The notes below the pieces were generated by a model. The model had not been told where the DNA came from. It made no database searches and saw only the letters and a program-made list of their open reading frames with translations. The translations under genes and the position numbers were made by a program. A stretch of DNA of 64,000 bases from Cobetia amphilecti. GTDB taxonomy: Bacteria; Pseudomonadota; Gammaproteobacteria; Pseudomonadales; Halomonadaceae. The stretch is taken from NCBI RefSeq assembly GCF_020217465.1, contig NZ_CP084115.1, positions 3,720,001 to 3,784,000 of the forward strand, written 5' to 3'. Positions 49,678 to 59,783 of this stretch are shown here, piece after piece; position 1 is the first letter of the stretch; each line of letters begins with the position of its first letter.

Positions 49678-50030
49678 GCCACGAACTCCGGGTCCTCATC
49701 GCGCGGACGCGCCTGTGGTGCGGCCTGCTGCGGCGCGCTTGCCCCACACGCCCAGCACTCACTGAAGCTGCCCTCGAGATGTTCGCCACAGGCACACTGC
49801 CAGTCCGGCAGGGCCGGCGCGGCCTCGATGCTCGCCAGCAGGCGGCGGGCACGTGGAAGGTCATGCTCTGCCACCCACAGCTGGGGCTCGCAGTCGAGCA
49901 CGGGCAACTCGCCCGCGGCAGAACCGAGCAGGCGATTGCGCAGCTCACAGGGGATGCCCTCGCTTTCCAGCAGGTTGCGCCAGTGATCGAGCAGCACGAG
50001 ATTGTGATGAGATGTCAGTCGTCTATGCAT
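49674..50030 (-). CDS. DUF2007-type protein with C-terminal zinc-ribbon-like cysteines
   Basis: A 118-residue soluble protein. The N-terminal 70 residues fit DUF2007 (LVLLDHWRNLLESEGIPCEL, then PQLWVAEHDLPRARRLL), a ferredoxin-like putative signal-transducing fold. The rest has CACGEHLEGSFSECWACG, a likely metal site. The function is unknown. It overlaps the thioesterase gene by 4 nt. Confidence 0.82.
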   Translation of the reverse strand: MHRRLTSHHNLVLLDHWRNLLESEGIPCELRNRLLGSAAGELPVLDCEPQLWVAEHDLPRARRLLASIEAAPALPDWQCACGEHLEGSFSECWACGASAPQQAAPQARPRDEDPEFVA

Positions 50031-50096
50031 GCCGTCAGACTATCAGAGTCCATGAGCCATGGACGATTAGCCAAAAGCGAGCTGAAGTCGATAGGC

Positions 50097-50128
50097 AAGC
50101 CACAGACGACTCACAAGCCACAGACGAC
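50097..50128. repeat. 18-bp direct repeat beside the rlmI terminator
   Basis: AAGCCACAGACGAC occurs twice, 18 nt apart (50097-50110 and 50115-50128). The last bases of the second copy form the outer arm of the hairpin at 50123-50158. Confidence 0.7.
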
Positions 50129-50158
50129 AACGCCGCCCCGAAGGGCGGCGTTGTCGTC
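50123..50158 (-). terminator. Terminator after rlmI
   Basis: Perfect 16-bp arms (50123-50138 and 50143-50158) with loop CGAA, 46 nt past the rlmI stop. The stem base GACGACAACGCC closely matches that of the terminator at 35692. Confidence 0.7.
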
Positions 50159-50204
50159 GATGCCGGATGGCACAGCCATCAGTCCTGGTAGCCGTCAGGC
50201 GTCA

Positions 50205-51395
50205 TCAGTCTCGATAGACGCGCACACCGAGGGCCTTGAGGTAGGACGTCTCGGGGATGGACGGGTGCACCGGGTGGTCGCTGGCCTGATGGCCCTGGAA
50301 GATGACCTGACCGTGGCGGTCCTGGTGACGCACGGCGCCACGTACCACATCCATCAGGCGCTCCGGCGCCAGATGCATGGAGCAGGAGCCGGACATCAGC
50401 AGACCGTCACGACCCAACAGGCGCATGGCTTCACGGTTGAGGCGTGCATAGGCGCGCTCACCGTTGGTGATGTCCTTGCGCTTGCGGATGAAGGCGGGCG
50501 GATCCGCGATGATGACGTCGAACTGCTCGCCTTCCGCGCGCAGAGCCGAGAGGGCCTCGAAGACATCCGATTCCGCGATGGAGACGCGGTCCTCGACACC
50601 GTTGAGCACGGCGTTGCCCGAGACGCGCTCGAGTGCCGCGCCGGAAGCATCGACACACAGCACTTCACTGGCGCCATGCGCCGCCGCCTGCACGCCCCAG
50701 CCACCGACGTAGCTGAACAGGTCCAGCACGCGCTTGCCTTCGACCTGACGGTTCAACCAGGCACGGTTGGCGCGGTGATCGTAGAACCAGCCGGTCTTCT
50801 GGCCATCGAGTACCGGCGCCGTGAACTGGACGCCGTTCTCTTCCAGCAGCACGCTTTCCGGCAGCTCGCCATAGACGACTTCGACGTTGCGCTCGAGCTG
50901 TTCCTGACGGCGACCGCTGGAATCGTTCTTGAACACGATGGCTGTCGGCTTGACGACCTTGAGCAGCGCATCGACGATGACTTCCGCCAGACGCTCCATG
51001 CCGAAGGTGTTGAGCTGACAGACCAGCACGTCGCCGAAGCGATCGACGATCAGGCCCGGCAGCAGGTCGCCTTCGCCGTGGACCAGACGATAGAACGGCT
51101 TGTCATAGAGGCTCTCGCGCAGCGACAGCGCCTGGTTGAAGCGGTGCACCAGCAGCGAGCGATCCAGACGCTGTTCCGGGTTGCGCGACACGATGCGCGC
51201 GCAGATCAGCGAGTTCGGGTTGACGTAGGCAACACCCATCGCACGACCATTGCTGGCCTCGATGATGGCCTGGGCGCCCGGCTCGAAGTTCTTGAGCGGC
51301 GTCGCGACGGTATCGACTTCATTGGAGTACAGCCACAGATGGCCGGCCTTGAGGCGGCGATCAGCATTCTTCTTCAGGCGCAGACGTTCAGTCAC
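50205..51395 (-). CDS. rlmI: 23S rRNA (cytosine-1962) methyltransferase RlmI family
   Basis: A 396-residue class I SAM-dependent methyltransferase. The N-terminal PUA domain (about 1-80, RLKKNADRRLKAGHLWLYSN) and a linker precede the Rossmann core, with VLDLFSYVGGWGVQAAAHGA for SAM, DVIIADPPAF and the catalytic-Cys region LLMSGSCSMHL. Length equals E. coli RlmI (396). The start is a GTG at 51395 with no clear ribosome binding site. It is downstream of mutM. Confidence 0.92.
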   Translation of the reverse strand: MTERLRLKKNADRRLKAGHLWLYSNEVDTVATPLKNFEPGAQAIIEASNGRAMGVAYVNPNSLICARIVSRNPEQRLDRSLLVHRFNQALSLRESLYDKPFYRLVHGEGDLLPGLIVDRFGDVLVCQLNTFGMERLAEVIVDALLKVVKPTAIVFKNDSSGRRQEQLERNVEVVYGELPESVLLEENGVQFTAPVLDGQKTGWFYDHRANRAWLNRQVEGKRVLDLFSYVGGWGVQAAAHGASEVLCVDASGAALERVSGNAVLNGVEDRVSIAESDVFEALSALRAEGEQFDVIIADPPAFIRKRKDITNGERAYARLNREAMRLLGRDGLLMSGSCSMHLAPERLMDVVRGAVRHQDRHGQVIFQGHQASDHPVHPSIPETSYLKALGVRVYRD

Positions 51396-51525
51396 GGGAA
51401 ATATCCAGAAAGCAGAGGAAGGGACAGGACGACGACAGGACGCGCCCGAACGGGCCTATTCTAGTCGTCATGGCGGCCCCGGTCACGGAGCCCCCGGTCA
51501 AGCAGTGGTCTGATGCGGCTCGCCG

Positions 51526-52341
51526 CTAGCGCTGACAATACGGGCAGAAGCAGCTGGCGCGTTGGCCCAGCACCAGACTCATGATCTCGTGGCCGCATTC
51601 GCGGCATGGCTCGCCACCCCGCCCGTAGACGTTGAGGCTTTGCGCGAAGTAGCCTGGCTTGCCATCTCCGCCGACGAAGTCACGCAACGTGGTACCGCCC
51701 TGGGCGATCGCCGCGGCCAGCACGCTGCTGGCGGCGTTGGCGAGGCGCTCGCATTCCTCGCGCGTCACTTCACCGGCAGGACGGCGCGGGTCGACACCCG
51801 CCATGAACAGCGCCTCGCTGGCGTAGATATTGCCCACGCCCACCACATTGGCGTTGTCCATCAGAAACGGCTTGATCGCCACGCGGCGCTTGCGGGAGCG
51901 CGCAAAGAGGTGCTCGCCATTGAAGGCATCGGACAACGGCTCCGGACCGAGTCGCGCCAGGCGCGTATCGGCATGCGGGTCACCGCGCACGAAGTCGACG
52001 AAGCCGAAGCGACGTGGATCGTGATAGCGCAGCACATGGCCGTTGCCGAGCACGACATCGACATGATCATGCGTGCGTGGCGGCGTGCCGATGGGCACCA
52101 GTCTGAGGCTACCGGACATGCCCAGGTGCCAGAGCAGATGGCCATCGGCGATCGGCAACAGCAGGTACTTGGCGCGACGCGCAAGCGTGCCGAAACGCTG
52201 ACCCACCAGCCATTCGGCGAGCTCGCCGGGCACGGGGGTGCGCAGACGCGGCTGACGCACGATCACCTCGGTGACCTCCTGACCCTCGACCAGCGGCGCG
52301 ATACCGCGACGGGTCGTCTCGACTTCCGGTAATTCGGGCAT
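51526..52341 (-). CDS. mutM: Formamidopyrimidine-DNA glycosylase
   Basis: A 271-residue base-excision enzyme removing 8-oxoguanine and formamidopyrimidines and cutting the abasic site. [13 protein letters not shown] gives the catalytic Pro after Met removal and Glu3, and the zinc finger [20 protein letters not shown] then CPYCQR closes the protein. [18 protein letters not shown] is the helix-two-turn-helix. The ATG at 52341 has GGAGAG upstream. It follows rpmG, as in E. coli. Confidence 0.97.
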   Translation of the reverse strand: MPELPEVETTRRGIAPLVEGQEVTEVIVRQPRLRTPVPGELAEWLVGQRFGTLARRAKYLLLPIADGHLLWHLGMSGSLRLVPIGTPPRTHDHVDVVLGNGHVLRYHDPRRFGFVDFVRGDPHADTRLARLGPEPLSDAFNGEHLFARSRKRRVAIKPFLMDNANVVGVGNIYASEALFMAGVDPRRPAGEVTREECERLANAASSVLAAAIAQGGTTLRDFVGGDGKPGYFAQSLNVYGRGGEPCRECGHEIMSLVLGQRASCFCPYCQR

Positions 52342-52434
52342 GTTCTCTCCTCGACTGACCGCCAGACGCACAACAGGGTGACGACAGAAGCCGCCACCCT
52401 GTTGCAGGATGCCCAGAACAGCGACATCCAGATA

Positions 52435-52466
52435 CTCGAAAACCCGGTCAGGACCGGGTTTTCGAG
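52435..52466 (-). terminator. Terminator after rpmG
   Basis: Perfect 15-bp arms (52435-52449 and 52452-52466), with four A-T pairs placed within the arms. It is 32 nt past the rpmG stop and separates it from mutM. Confidence 0.7.
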
Positions 52467-52497
52467 GGTTCCGACAGCACGCTGGCGGGAGACAAGA

Positions 52498-52653
52498 TCA
52501 CTTGATCTTGGCTTCCTTGTACATCACGTGCTTGCGAACGACCGGATCGTACTTCTTGAATTCAAGCTTGTCCGGAGTGTTACGCTTGTTCTTGTCGGTG
52601 GTGTAGAAGTGGCCAGTACCGGCACTTGACACCAACTTGATCTTGTCACGCAT
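52498..52653 (-). CDS. rpmG: 50S ribosomal protein L33
   Basis: A 51-residue basic protein found by translating the minus strand; it is too short for usual ORF cut-offs. The start [19 protein letters not shown], the middle [18 protein letters not shown] and the end [14 protein letters not shown] match L33. The four zinc cysteines of the longer form are absent, so this is the Cys-less (C-) type. It lies 92 nt after rpmB. Confidence 0.96.
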   Translation of the reverse strand: MRDKIKLVSSAGTGHFYTTDKNKRNTPDKLEFKKYDPVVRKHVMYKEAKIK

Positions 52654-52745
52654 TTTCAGTTTCCTTCCACAGTCGCATTCACCGAACGATTGAGAGCGTT
52701 GCCCTCGGCTCGGTTGCCATTGCTACAGGGGCTGTCTTCTAGTGT

Positions 52746-52982
52746 TTAGAAGCGCTCGCCACGTGCAGTGAGGTCCTTGAGGACTTCGTCGATACCCTTC
52801 TTGTCGATGATGCGCATGCCCTTGGTAGAGACGCGCAGCTTGACGAAGCGCTGCTGGGATTCAACCCAGAAACGGTGGGTGTGCAGGTTCGGCAGGAACC
52901 GGCGACGAGTCTTGCGCTGGGAGTGAGAAACATTGTTACCAGTCACCGGGCGCTTGCCGGTAACCTGACATACTTTGGACAT
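52746..52982 (-). CDS. rpmB: 50S ribosomal protein L28
   Basis: A 78-residue basic large-subunit protein. [20 protein letters not shown] is the standard N-terminus, and [20 protein letters not shown] follows. Length equals E. coli L28. The ATG at 52982 has GGAGGCT just upstream. It is cotranscribed with rpmG. Confidence 0.97.
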   Translation of the reverse strand: MSKVCQVTGKRPVTGNNVSHSQRKTRRRFLPNLHTHRFWVESQQRFVKLRVSTKGMRIIDKKGIDEVLKDLTARGERF

Positions 52983-53424
52983 TGGAGCCTCCAACCGCTG
53001 CGTTGGCTAAGTTGTTCAAAACCTGTCGGGCAAACCGGAAGTGGCAGGCGCCGCCTCATGCCCTGATTTCAAAGTGTTTACGTCCGTTCCGGAAGACAAG
53101 CTTTCGGGTGCTGGAACGTGCAGGCGCAGCATTTTACCCGAAGAGGAACGTGAAAGCACGTCCTATACGGATTTTTTTCGCCAGCACGCCCATGCCCGAC
53201 GTGTCACATCGGTACAGACGCTTCTCAGCCAAACGCTTCACTCAGCCAATGTCGGCCAGAGTGGTCGCGAATTCTGTGGTGGGTGATACGGGAGGCGCAA
53301 CATTACCACAACCAGTGCCCTGGTTTGCAATCCCTGCGCATTTCTCACGCCAGCGGCGTCCGCATCTGGCGGGGGCTGTGCCGTCATCGGGCACTCAGCG
53401 CCTCAGCCTCCTCGACACCCCCAA
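52983..53424. promoter_or_regulatory. Region upstream of rpmB
   Basis: 442 nt with no gene I can support. It should hold the rpmB-rpmG promoter; a TAAAAT hexamer on the minus strand (53134-53139) is a possible -10, with no good -35. The radC stop is at the far end, without a clear terminator. Confidence 0.35.
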
Positions 53425-54099
53425 CTAGAGCCAGCCGCGCTCGGCAAACGAGACCACCTCGCCGTCTCCGACCACGAAGTGATCCAGCACGCGAATATCG
53501 AAAAGCCCCAGCGCCTCTTCCAGGCGCTGCGTGATGCGTCGGTCGGCCTCACTGGGCTCCGCGACGCCGGAGGGATGGTTATGGGCCAGGATCAGGGCAC
53601 CGGCATTGAGCGCCAGCGCCCGCTTGACCACCTCGCGCGGGTAGACGGCGGCGGCATCCAGCGTGCCGGTGAAGAGTGTCTCGAAGCGGATGACGCGATG
53701 CTGGCTGTCGAGAAACAACGCGGCGAACACCTCATGCGGCAGATCGCGCAGATGCGAGGACAGATAGCGCCGCACCAGCAGGGGCGATGTCAGGGCGGCC
53801 CCGCGCATCAACAGGCTCTCCAGATGGCGACGCGACAGCTCCAGCGAAGCCTGCAGCTGCACATACTTGGCGTCACCCAGTCCGCGCGCGGCGCAGAAGT
53901 CCTGCTGGGTCGCCTCCAGCAATGGCCTGAGTCCGCCGAAGGTGTTCAGCAGGTCGCGCGCCAGGTCCACCGCTGAGCGTCCTTTTATGCCCACGCGCAG
54001 AAAGATGGCCAGCAGCTCGGCATCTGACAAGGCCCCTGCCCCTGACGACAACAGCTTCTCGCGCGGACGCTCCCCGACCGGCCACTCTCGAATCCCCAT
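53425..54099 (-). CDS. radC: RadC family JAB-domain protein
   Basis: A 224-residue protein. A helix-hairpin-helix part (about 40-100, [20 protein letters not shown]) precedes a JAB/MPN+ metal site, [17 protein letters not shown]. Length is close to E. coli RadC (222). Its repair role is disputed; the JAB motif predicts a zinc peptidase or similar activity. The ATG at 54099 ([15 protein letters not shown]) has GGAGAAGAG upstream; an ATG five codons earlier is less likely. It is divergent from coaBC, as in E. coli. Confidence 0.94.
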   Translation of the reverse strand: MGIREWPVGERPREKLLSSGAGALSDAELLAIFLRVGIKGRSAVDLARDLLNTFGGLRPLLEATQQDFCAARGLGDAKYVQLQASLELSRRHLESLLMRGAALTSPLLVRRYLSSHLRDLPHEVFAALFLDSQHRVIRFETLFTGTLDAAAVYPREVVKRALALNAGALILAHNHPSGVAEPSEADRRITQRLEEALGLFDIRVLDHFVVGDGEVVSFAERGWL

Positions 54100-54399
54100 G
54101 CACTCTTCTCCCATCACCTGTCGCCCCGAGTGGCTGACAGTCCAAAGCATGAGAAGCGTGGTCAGATGCCGTCTCTTTCGCCATTGTGAGCATCAACGCT
54201 TGCCGCCCCGTGGGTCTGCGTCTGGCCCCTGCATGCCACCTGATGACAGCTCCCGCCCCATGAAGCGAGCGCTCGCATGGACCATGGCGACACTCGGCGT
54301 CGCGGGCCAGCGGCGCTACGCAAGGTTGCATCACGGTGATATGGTAGAGGGCAAACGCGCGAGCGTAGCAATCGACGCATCAGGGACGCAGGACACACC
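54100..54399. promoter_or_regulatory. Divergent radC / coaBC region
   Basis: 300 nt that should carry both promoters. I found no well-matched promoter, no repeat and no gene. Confidence 0.35.
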
Positions 54400-55749
54400 A
54401 TGCATTCACTCGCCGGACGGCGCATTCTGCTGGGCATCAGTGGCGGCATCGCGGCCTACAAGGCCGCTCTGATCACCCGCCTGTTGAAAAAGGCGGGCTG
54501 TGAAGTGCGCATCGCCATGACCGAAGGGGCTCAAGCCTTCATTACACCGCTGACCCTACAGGCGTTGTCGGGCAATCCGGTGCACACCTCCCTGCTGGAC
54601 CCCGAGGCCGAGGCCGGCATGGGGCATATCGAGCTGGCACGCTGGGCGGAGGTCATCCTGATCGCGCCTGCCACCGCCGATCTGATGGCCCGCCTGGTGC
54701 ATGGGCATGCCGATGATCTGCTCACTACCCTGTGCCTGGCCAACAGCGCGCGCTGGGTGATGGCCCCGGCGATGAATCAGGCCATGTGGGCGCACCCCGC
54801 CACCCAGCGCAACGCCCGCCAGCTCAGTGCCGACGGCTGGACGCTGCTCGGCCCGGCCAGCGGCGAACAGGCCTGTGGCGACGTAGGCGCGGGCCGCATG
54901 CTGGAGCCGGAAGAGATCGTCGCGGCGCTGAGCGATCTCATGAGCCAGAGCGACCTCATGAGCCAGAGCAATGAGATGTCATTGCCGGCCACAGGCCTGA
55001 CGGTGACCATCACCGCCGGCCCGACCCGCGAGCCGCTGGACCCGGTGCGCTATCTGAGCAATCACAGCTCCGGCAAGATGGGCTATGCGCTGGCCGCCGA
55101 GGCCGCGGCGCTGGGCGCCAGCGTGCGCCTGATCAGTGGCCCGGTGGCGCTGGCGACCCCGGCTGGCGTCGAGCGCATCGATGTCGAATCCGCGCTGGAC
55201 ATGCAGGCCGCCGCCGAGGCAGCCGCCAGCGAGAGCGACCTCTTCATCGGCTGCGCGGCAGTCGCCGACTTCCGCCCGGCCACGGTCGCCGACCACAAGC
55301 TCAAGAAGCAGTCGGGCGAGGAGCAGATGCAGGTCACGCTGACCCGCAATCCGGACATCATCGCCGGTATCGCCGCCCAGACGCAGGCACGCCGCGCCGC
55401 CGGTCAGCGGGCGCCACTGGTGATCGGCTTCGCCGCCGAGACCCGCGATGTGCTGCGCTATGCACGCGATAAGCTTGCACGTAAACAGCTCGACATGATC
55501 GTCGCCAATGATGTGAGCACGCCGGGCCTTGGCTTCGGCAGCGACAGCAATGCCGCCACCCTGCTGTGGCAGCCGCTCGATCAGAACACGAACACGCAAC
55601 ACGAACAGGCCATCGCGGCCTGTCCCAAGACGGAACTGGCGCGCGCGATTCTGAAGCGCGCCCTGGCACTCCATCAGCACAGGGTCAGCCTCGACCCTGC
55701 CATCCAGACCGTTACACCGACTGTCACCGACGATCAGGAAGCACCCTAG
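54400..55749 (+). CDS. coaBC: Bifunctional phosphopantothenoylcysteine decarboxylase/synthetase
   Basis: A 449-residue fusion making 4'-phosphopantetheine for coenzyme A: CoaB joins cysteine to phosphopantothenate, CoaC decarboxylates the product with FMN. The decarboxylase half has ILLGISGGIAAYKAALI, APAMNQAMW and the catalytic Cys in GEQACGDVGAGRMLEP. The synthetase half has ITAGPTREPLDPVRYLSN, FIGCAAVADFRP and KLKK. The linker between them carries an 18-bp tandem repeat giving SDLMSQ twice. Length is above E. coli (406), partly from that linker and a longer C-terminus. dut follows with no gap. Confidence 0.96.
   Translation: MHSLAGRRILLGISGGIAAYKAALITRLLKKAGCEVRIAMTEGAQAFITPLTLQALSGNPVHTSLLDPEAEAGMGHIELARWAEVILIAPATADLMARLVHGHADDLLTTLCLANSARWVMAPAMNQAMWAHPATQRNARQLSADGWTLLGPASGEQACGDVGAGRMLEPEEIVAALSDLMSQSDLMSQSNEMSLPATGLTVTITAGPTREPLDPVRYLSNHSSGKMGYALAAEAAALGASVRLISGPVALATPAGVERIDVESALDMQAAAEAAASESDLFIGCAAVADFRPATVADHKLKKQSGEEQMQVTLTRNPDIIAGIAAQTQARRAAGQRAPLVIGFAAETRDVLRYARDKLARKQLDMIVANDVSTPGLGFGSDSNAATLLWQPLDQNTNTQHEQAIAACPKTELARAILKRALALHQHRVSLDPAIQTVTPTVTDDQEAP
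54931..54981 (+). repeat. 18-bp coding tandem repeat in the coaBC linker
   Basis: Two near-identical 18-bp units (54931-54948 and 54949-54966, one base apart) plus a third degenerate unit. They encode SDLMSQ, SDLMSQ and SNEMSL, in the linker between the two enzyme domains. Confidence 0.85.
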
Positions 55750-56208
55750 ATGACCCGCCCCCGGCTCGAACTCAAGATTCTCGACGAGCGCGTTCGCGAT
55801 TACCCGCTGCCGCATCACGCCACTCCCGGCAGCGCCGGCATGGACCTGCGCGCACTGCTCGACGCGCCGCTGACATTGGCGCCGGGCGCCTGTGAGCTGG
55901 TGCGCACCGGGCTGGCGATCCACATCGCCGACCCCGCACTGGCCGGCATGATCCTGCCGCGCTCCGGTCTGGGGCACAAACACGGCATCGTGCTGGGCAA
56001 TCTGGTCGGCCTGATCGACTCCGACTACCAGGGCGAACTGATGATCTCGGTCTGGAACCGCGGCAACAGCGAGTTCGTGCTGGAACCCGGCGAGCGTCTG
56101 GCACAGTACGTGCTAGTGCCAGTGGTACAGGCGGAGCTGGTGGAAGTCTCTGAATTCGAGGCCAGCCAGCGCGGCGAAGGCGGCTTCGGCCACTCCGGTC
56201 GCCACTGA
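55750..56208 (+). CDS. dut: dUTP diphosphatase
   Basis: A 152-residue trimeric enzyme hydrolysing dUTP to dUMP, keeping uracil out of DNA and supplying dUMP for thymidylate. All five motifs can be seen: [48 protein letters not shown] and [12 protein letters not shown]. Length matches E. coli (151). The ATG directly follows the coaBC stop. Confidence 0.97.
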   Translation: MTRPRLELKILDERVRDYPLPHHATPGSAGMDLRALLDAPLTLAPGACELVRTGLAIHIADPALAGMILPRSGLGHKHGIVLGNLVGLIDSDYQGELMISVWNRGNSEFVLEPGERLAQYVLVPVVQAELVEVSEFEASQRGEGGFGHSGRH

Positions 56209-56227
56209 TTGACCCGTCATGCCAGAG

Positions 56228-56259
56228 GGCAGCCGAGCGGCAGGCTTGCGTCGGCTGCC
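56228..56259 (+). terminator. Hairpin after dut
   Basis: Nine-bp perfect arms (56228-56236 and 56251-56259) shortly after the dut stop. There is no T tract. Confidence 0.35.
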
Positions 56260-56379
56260 GGGCTTCCGGTCACAAGGAAGCCATGCAGGTTTCCACACTG
56301 ATCGTCATGCAGCGATAGCGTTCGAGACGCATGACGCCTCAAGCGACTTCACGATTGATTCAACCGACAGGGATGCACC

Positions 56380-57762
56380 ATGAGTCAGGTACCCGCTTCA
56401 ATTTTCCGCGCCTACGATATCCGTGGCATCGTGGATGAGACCCTCACCGAAGACGGCGTGCGCGCCATCGGCCAATCCATCGGCAGCGAAGCCGCGGCAC
56501 GCGGTGAATCCACCGTCGTGGTCGCGCGTGACGGCCGTCTCTCCGGCCCGCGCCTGTCCAAGGCGCTGATCGCGGGCCTGCGTGATGCCGGCCGTGATGT
56601 CGTCGACATCGGCATGGTGCCGACACCGGTGCTCTACTACGCCACCAATATCCTGGAAGGCACCCGCTCCGGCGTGATGCTGACCGGCAGCCACAACCCG
56701 GCCAACTACAACGGCCTGAAGATCGTGCTGGCCGGTGAGACCCTGTCCGGCGACACCATCACCGACCTCTATCGTCGCCTGCAGGAAGGCGATCTGGCGC
56801 AAGGCGAAGGCAGCCTGCGTGAAGAGGACGTGCGTGAGCGCTATCTGGAGCAGATAACCGGTGATGTGGTCGTCAAGCGTCCGCTCAAGGCCGTGGTCGA
56901 TTGCGGCAACGGCGTGGCCGGCGAGCTGGGCCCGGAGCTGATCCGTCGCCTGGGCGTCGACACCGTGCCGCTGTTCGACGAGATCGACGGCAACTTCCCG
57001 AATCACCACCCGGATCCGGGCAAGCCGGAAAACCTGCAGGACCTGATCAAGACCATGCAGGAAACCGGCGCGGACATCGGTCTGGCCTTTGATGGTGACG
57101 GCGACCGCCTCGGCGTCGTGACGCCCAAGGGCGAGATCCTCTACCCGGACCGCCTGATGATGGCGCTGTCGGAAGACCTGATCGAACGCGTGCCGGGCGC
57201 GCGCATCATCTTCGACGTCAAGTGCACCGGCAACCTGGCGACCGTGATCGAGAAAGCCGGCGGCACGCCGGAAATGTGGCGCACCGGCCACTCGCTGATC
57301 AAGGCACGCATGAAGGAAACCGGCGCAGCACTGGCCGGCGAGATGAGCGGCCACATCTTCTTCAAGGAGCGCTGGTTCGGCTTCGATGACGGCATCTACG
57401 GCGCTGCGCGCCTGCTGGAAATCCTCGCCAAGCAGGATGTCGATGCCGACACCTTCTTCGCCCGCTTCCCGCAGGACCTCGGCACCCCCGAGATCAATGT
57501 GGAAGTGACCGACGAGAACAAGTTCGCTATCGTCGAGCGACTGGCCAGTGAAGGCGACTTCGGCAGCGACGGCGTCAAGACCACGCTGGACGGCATTCGT
57601 GTCGACTACGCCGATGGCTGGGGCCTGTGCCGCGCCTCCAACACCACGCCGATGCTGGTGCTGCGCTTCGAAGGCAAGTCGGAAGCCGCACTGGAGCGCA
57701 TCAAGGACAGCTTCCGCGCCGCGCTGAAGCAGGCCGAGCCGAGCATCCAGGCACCGTTCTGA
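56380..57762 (+). CDS. algC: Phosphomannomutase/phosphoglucomutase
   Basis: A 460-residue alpha-D-phosphohexomutase acting on mannose and glucose phosphates, supplying sugar nucleotides for LPS and exopolysaccharide. IFRAYDIRGIVDETL begins the protein; TGSHNPANYNGLK holds the phosphoserine, FDGDGDRLGVV the Mg site, and GEMSGHIFF the sugar loop. RASNTTPMLVLRFEG is the phosphate-binding domain 4. Length matches P. aeruginosa AlgC (463), and the dut-algC-argB order is the Pseudomonas one. No alginate genes are near, so a general role is more likely. Confidence 0.94.
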   Translation: MSQVPASIFRAYDIRGIVDETLTEDGVRAIGQSIGSEAAARGESTVVVARDGRLSGPRLSKALIAGLRDAGRDVVDIGMVPTPVLYYATNILEGTRSGVMLTGSHNPANYNGLKIVLAGETLSGDTITDLYRRLQEGDLAQGEGSLREEDVRERYLEQITGDVVVKRPLKAVVDCGNGVAGELGPELIRRLGVDTVPLFDEIDGNFPNHHPDPGKPENLQDLIKTMQETGADIGLAFDGDGDRLGVVTPKGEILYPDRLMMALSEDLIERVPGARIIFDVKCTGNLATVIEKAGGTPEMWRTGHSLIKARMKETGAALAGEMSGHIFFKERWFGFDDGIYGAARLLEILAKQDVDADTFFARFPQDLGTPEINVEVTDENKFAIVERLASEGDFGSDGVKTTLDGIRVDYADGWGLCRASNTTPMLVLRFEGKSEAALERIKDSFRAALKQAEPSIQAPF

Positions 57763-57807
57763 TCCCGCACTCGCTCGCCATCGACAGGATGGCATGAGCC
57801 GCAACGG

Positions 57808-57837
57808 GGGCGGCGGTCTGCCGCTTGATCGCCGCCC
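57808..57837 (+). terminator. Hairpin after algC
   Basis: Eight-bp GC-only arms (57808-57815 and 57830-57837) 46 nt after algC, without a T tract. Confidence 0.3.
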
Positions 57838-57927
57838 TCGCCTTGCCAGGCACTGCAGCCGCTCATCCGGGCGCATCAGGTGCCTGAAGCAACCGATTTG
57901 CATGACAGCGCGCACCGCGCGTGCTGA

Positions 57928-58911
<984 letters not shown>

Positions 58912-58920
58912 GGTGACAAG

Positions 58921-58942
58921 CCGGGGCTCGGCCCCGGTGTTT
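58921..58942 (+). terminator. Terminator after argB
   Basis: Seven-bp GC arms (58921-58927 and 58931-58937) with a 3-nt loop, then TGTTT, 9 nt past the argB stop. Confidence 0.6.
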
Positions 58943-59023
58943 CGCGCGAGGCAAGCGACATGCCTCAGGACACGGACCCGCCCGTAGCACACTGCTGCAG
59001 GCCGCGATAAACGACAAGATTCC

Positions 59024-59641
59024 ATGACGCAGGCGAATCCAAAACAATCACGTCGCGAACAGATCCTCCAGGCACTCGCTCTGATGCTGGAAGAGGACAG
59101 CGGCAAACGCATCACGACTGCAGCACTGGCACGACAGGTCGGTGTCTCGGAGGCGGCGCTCTATCGTCACTTCCCCAGCAAGGCACGCATGTTCGAAGGA
59201 CTGATCGAATTCATCGAGAGCACGCTGTTCGAGCGTATCGCGCTGATCATTCAGGACAACGACACCGCGCATGCCAGGGTGCATCACATCCTGAGCCTGC
59301 TGCTGGGCTTTGCCGAGAAGAATCCGGGGCTGTGTCGCCTCCTCAATGGTGATGCCCTCACCGGCGAGACGGCACGCCTGCGCACGCGCATGGCGCAGCT
59401 GTTCGAGCGCCTCGAGACGCAGATCAAGCAGGTACTGCGCGAAGCCGAGCCTCGCGAAGGACTGCGACCGGCCATCACCGTCACGGCAGCGGCCAACCTG
59501 CTGCTGGCGTGTGCGGAAGGTCGTATCGGCCAGTACGTGCGCAGCGACTATCGCAAGCGCCCGACCGAGCACTGGGAAGACCAGTGGCAGCTGCTGAGCC
59601 GCGACCTGCTGCTGAGCAGTCAGGAGCGCATTGCCGTCTGA
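59024..59641 (+). CDS. slmA: Nucleoid occlusion factor SlmA
   Basis: A 205-residue TetR-family protein that binds chromosomal SBS sites and blocks FtsZ ring formation over the nucleoid. The helix-turn-helix spans about residues 30-55 (ITTAALARQVGVSEAALYRH), followed by FPSKARMFEGLIEFIESTLF. The C-terminal region, with CAEGRIGQYVRSDYRKRPTE, is specific to SlmA. Length is close to E. coli (198). In E. coli slmA also lies beside dut, supporting the call over a metabolic TetR regulator. Confidence 0.93.
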   Translation: MTQANPKQSRREQILQALALMLEEDSGKRITTAALARQVGVSEAALYRHFPSKARMFEGLIEFIESTLFERIALIIQDNDTAHARVHHILSLLLGFAEKNPGLCRLLNGDALTGETARLRTRMAQLFERLETQIKQVLREAEPREGLRPAITVTAAANLLLACAEGRIGQYVRSDYRKRPTEHWEDQWQLLSRDLLLSSQERIAV

Positions 59642-59673
59642 GGGGTTTGTCTCGCGCGCATGCGCCACACCAA

Positions 59674-59716
59674 AAAGAACGCCCCGCCTGCAGTCATTGC
59701 AGGCGGGGCGTTCTTT
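59674..59716. terminator. Bidirectional terminator
   Basis: Nineteen-bp perfect arms (59674-59692 and 59698-59716), with A runs before and T runs after on both strands. It lies between convergent slmA and the GGDEF/EAL gene. Confidence 0.9.
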
Positions 59717-59783
59717 CTGGGTCAGGCCTTCTCATGTCACCACCGGGTGGGGTGGGATGGGGTCGGACTGCACGGACGGCACC

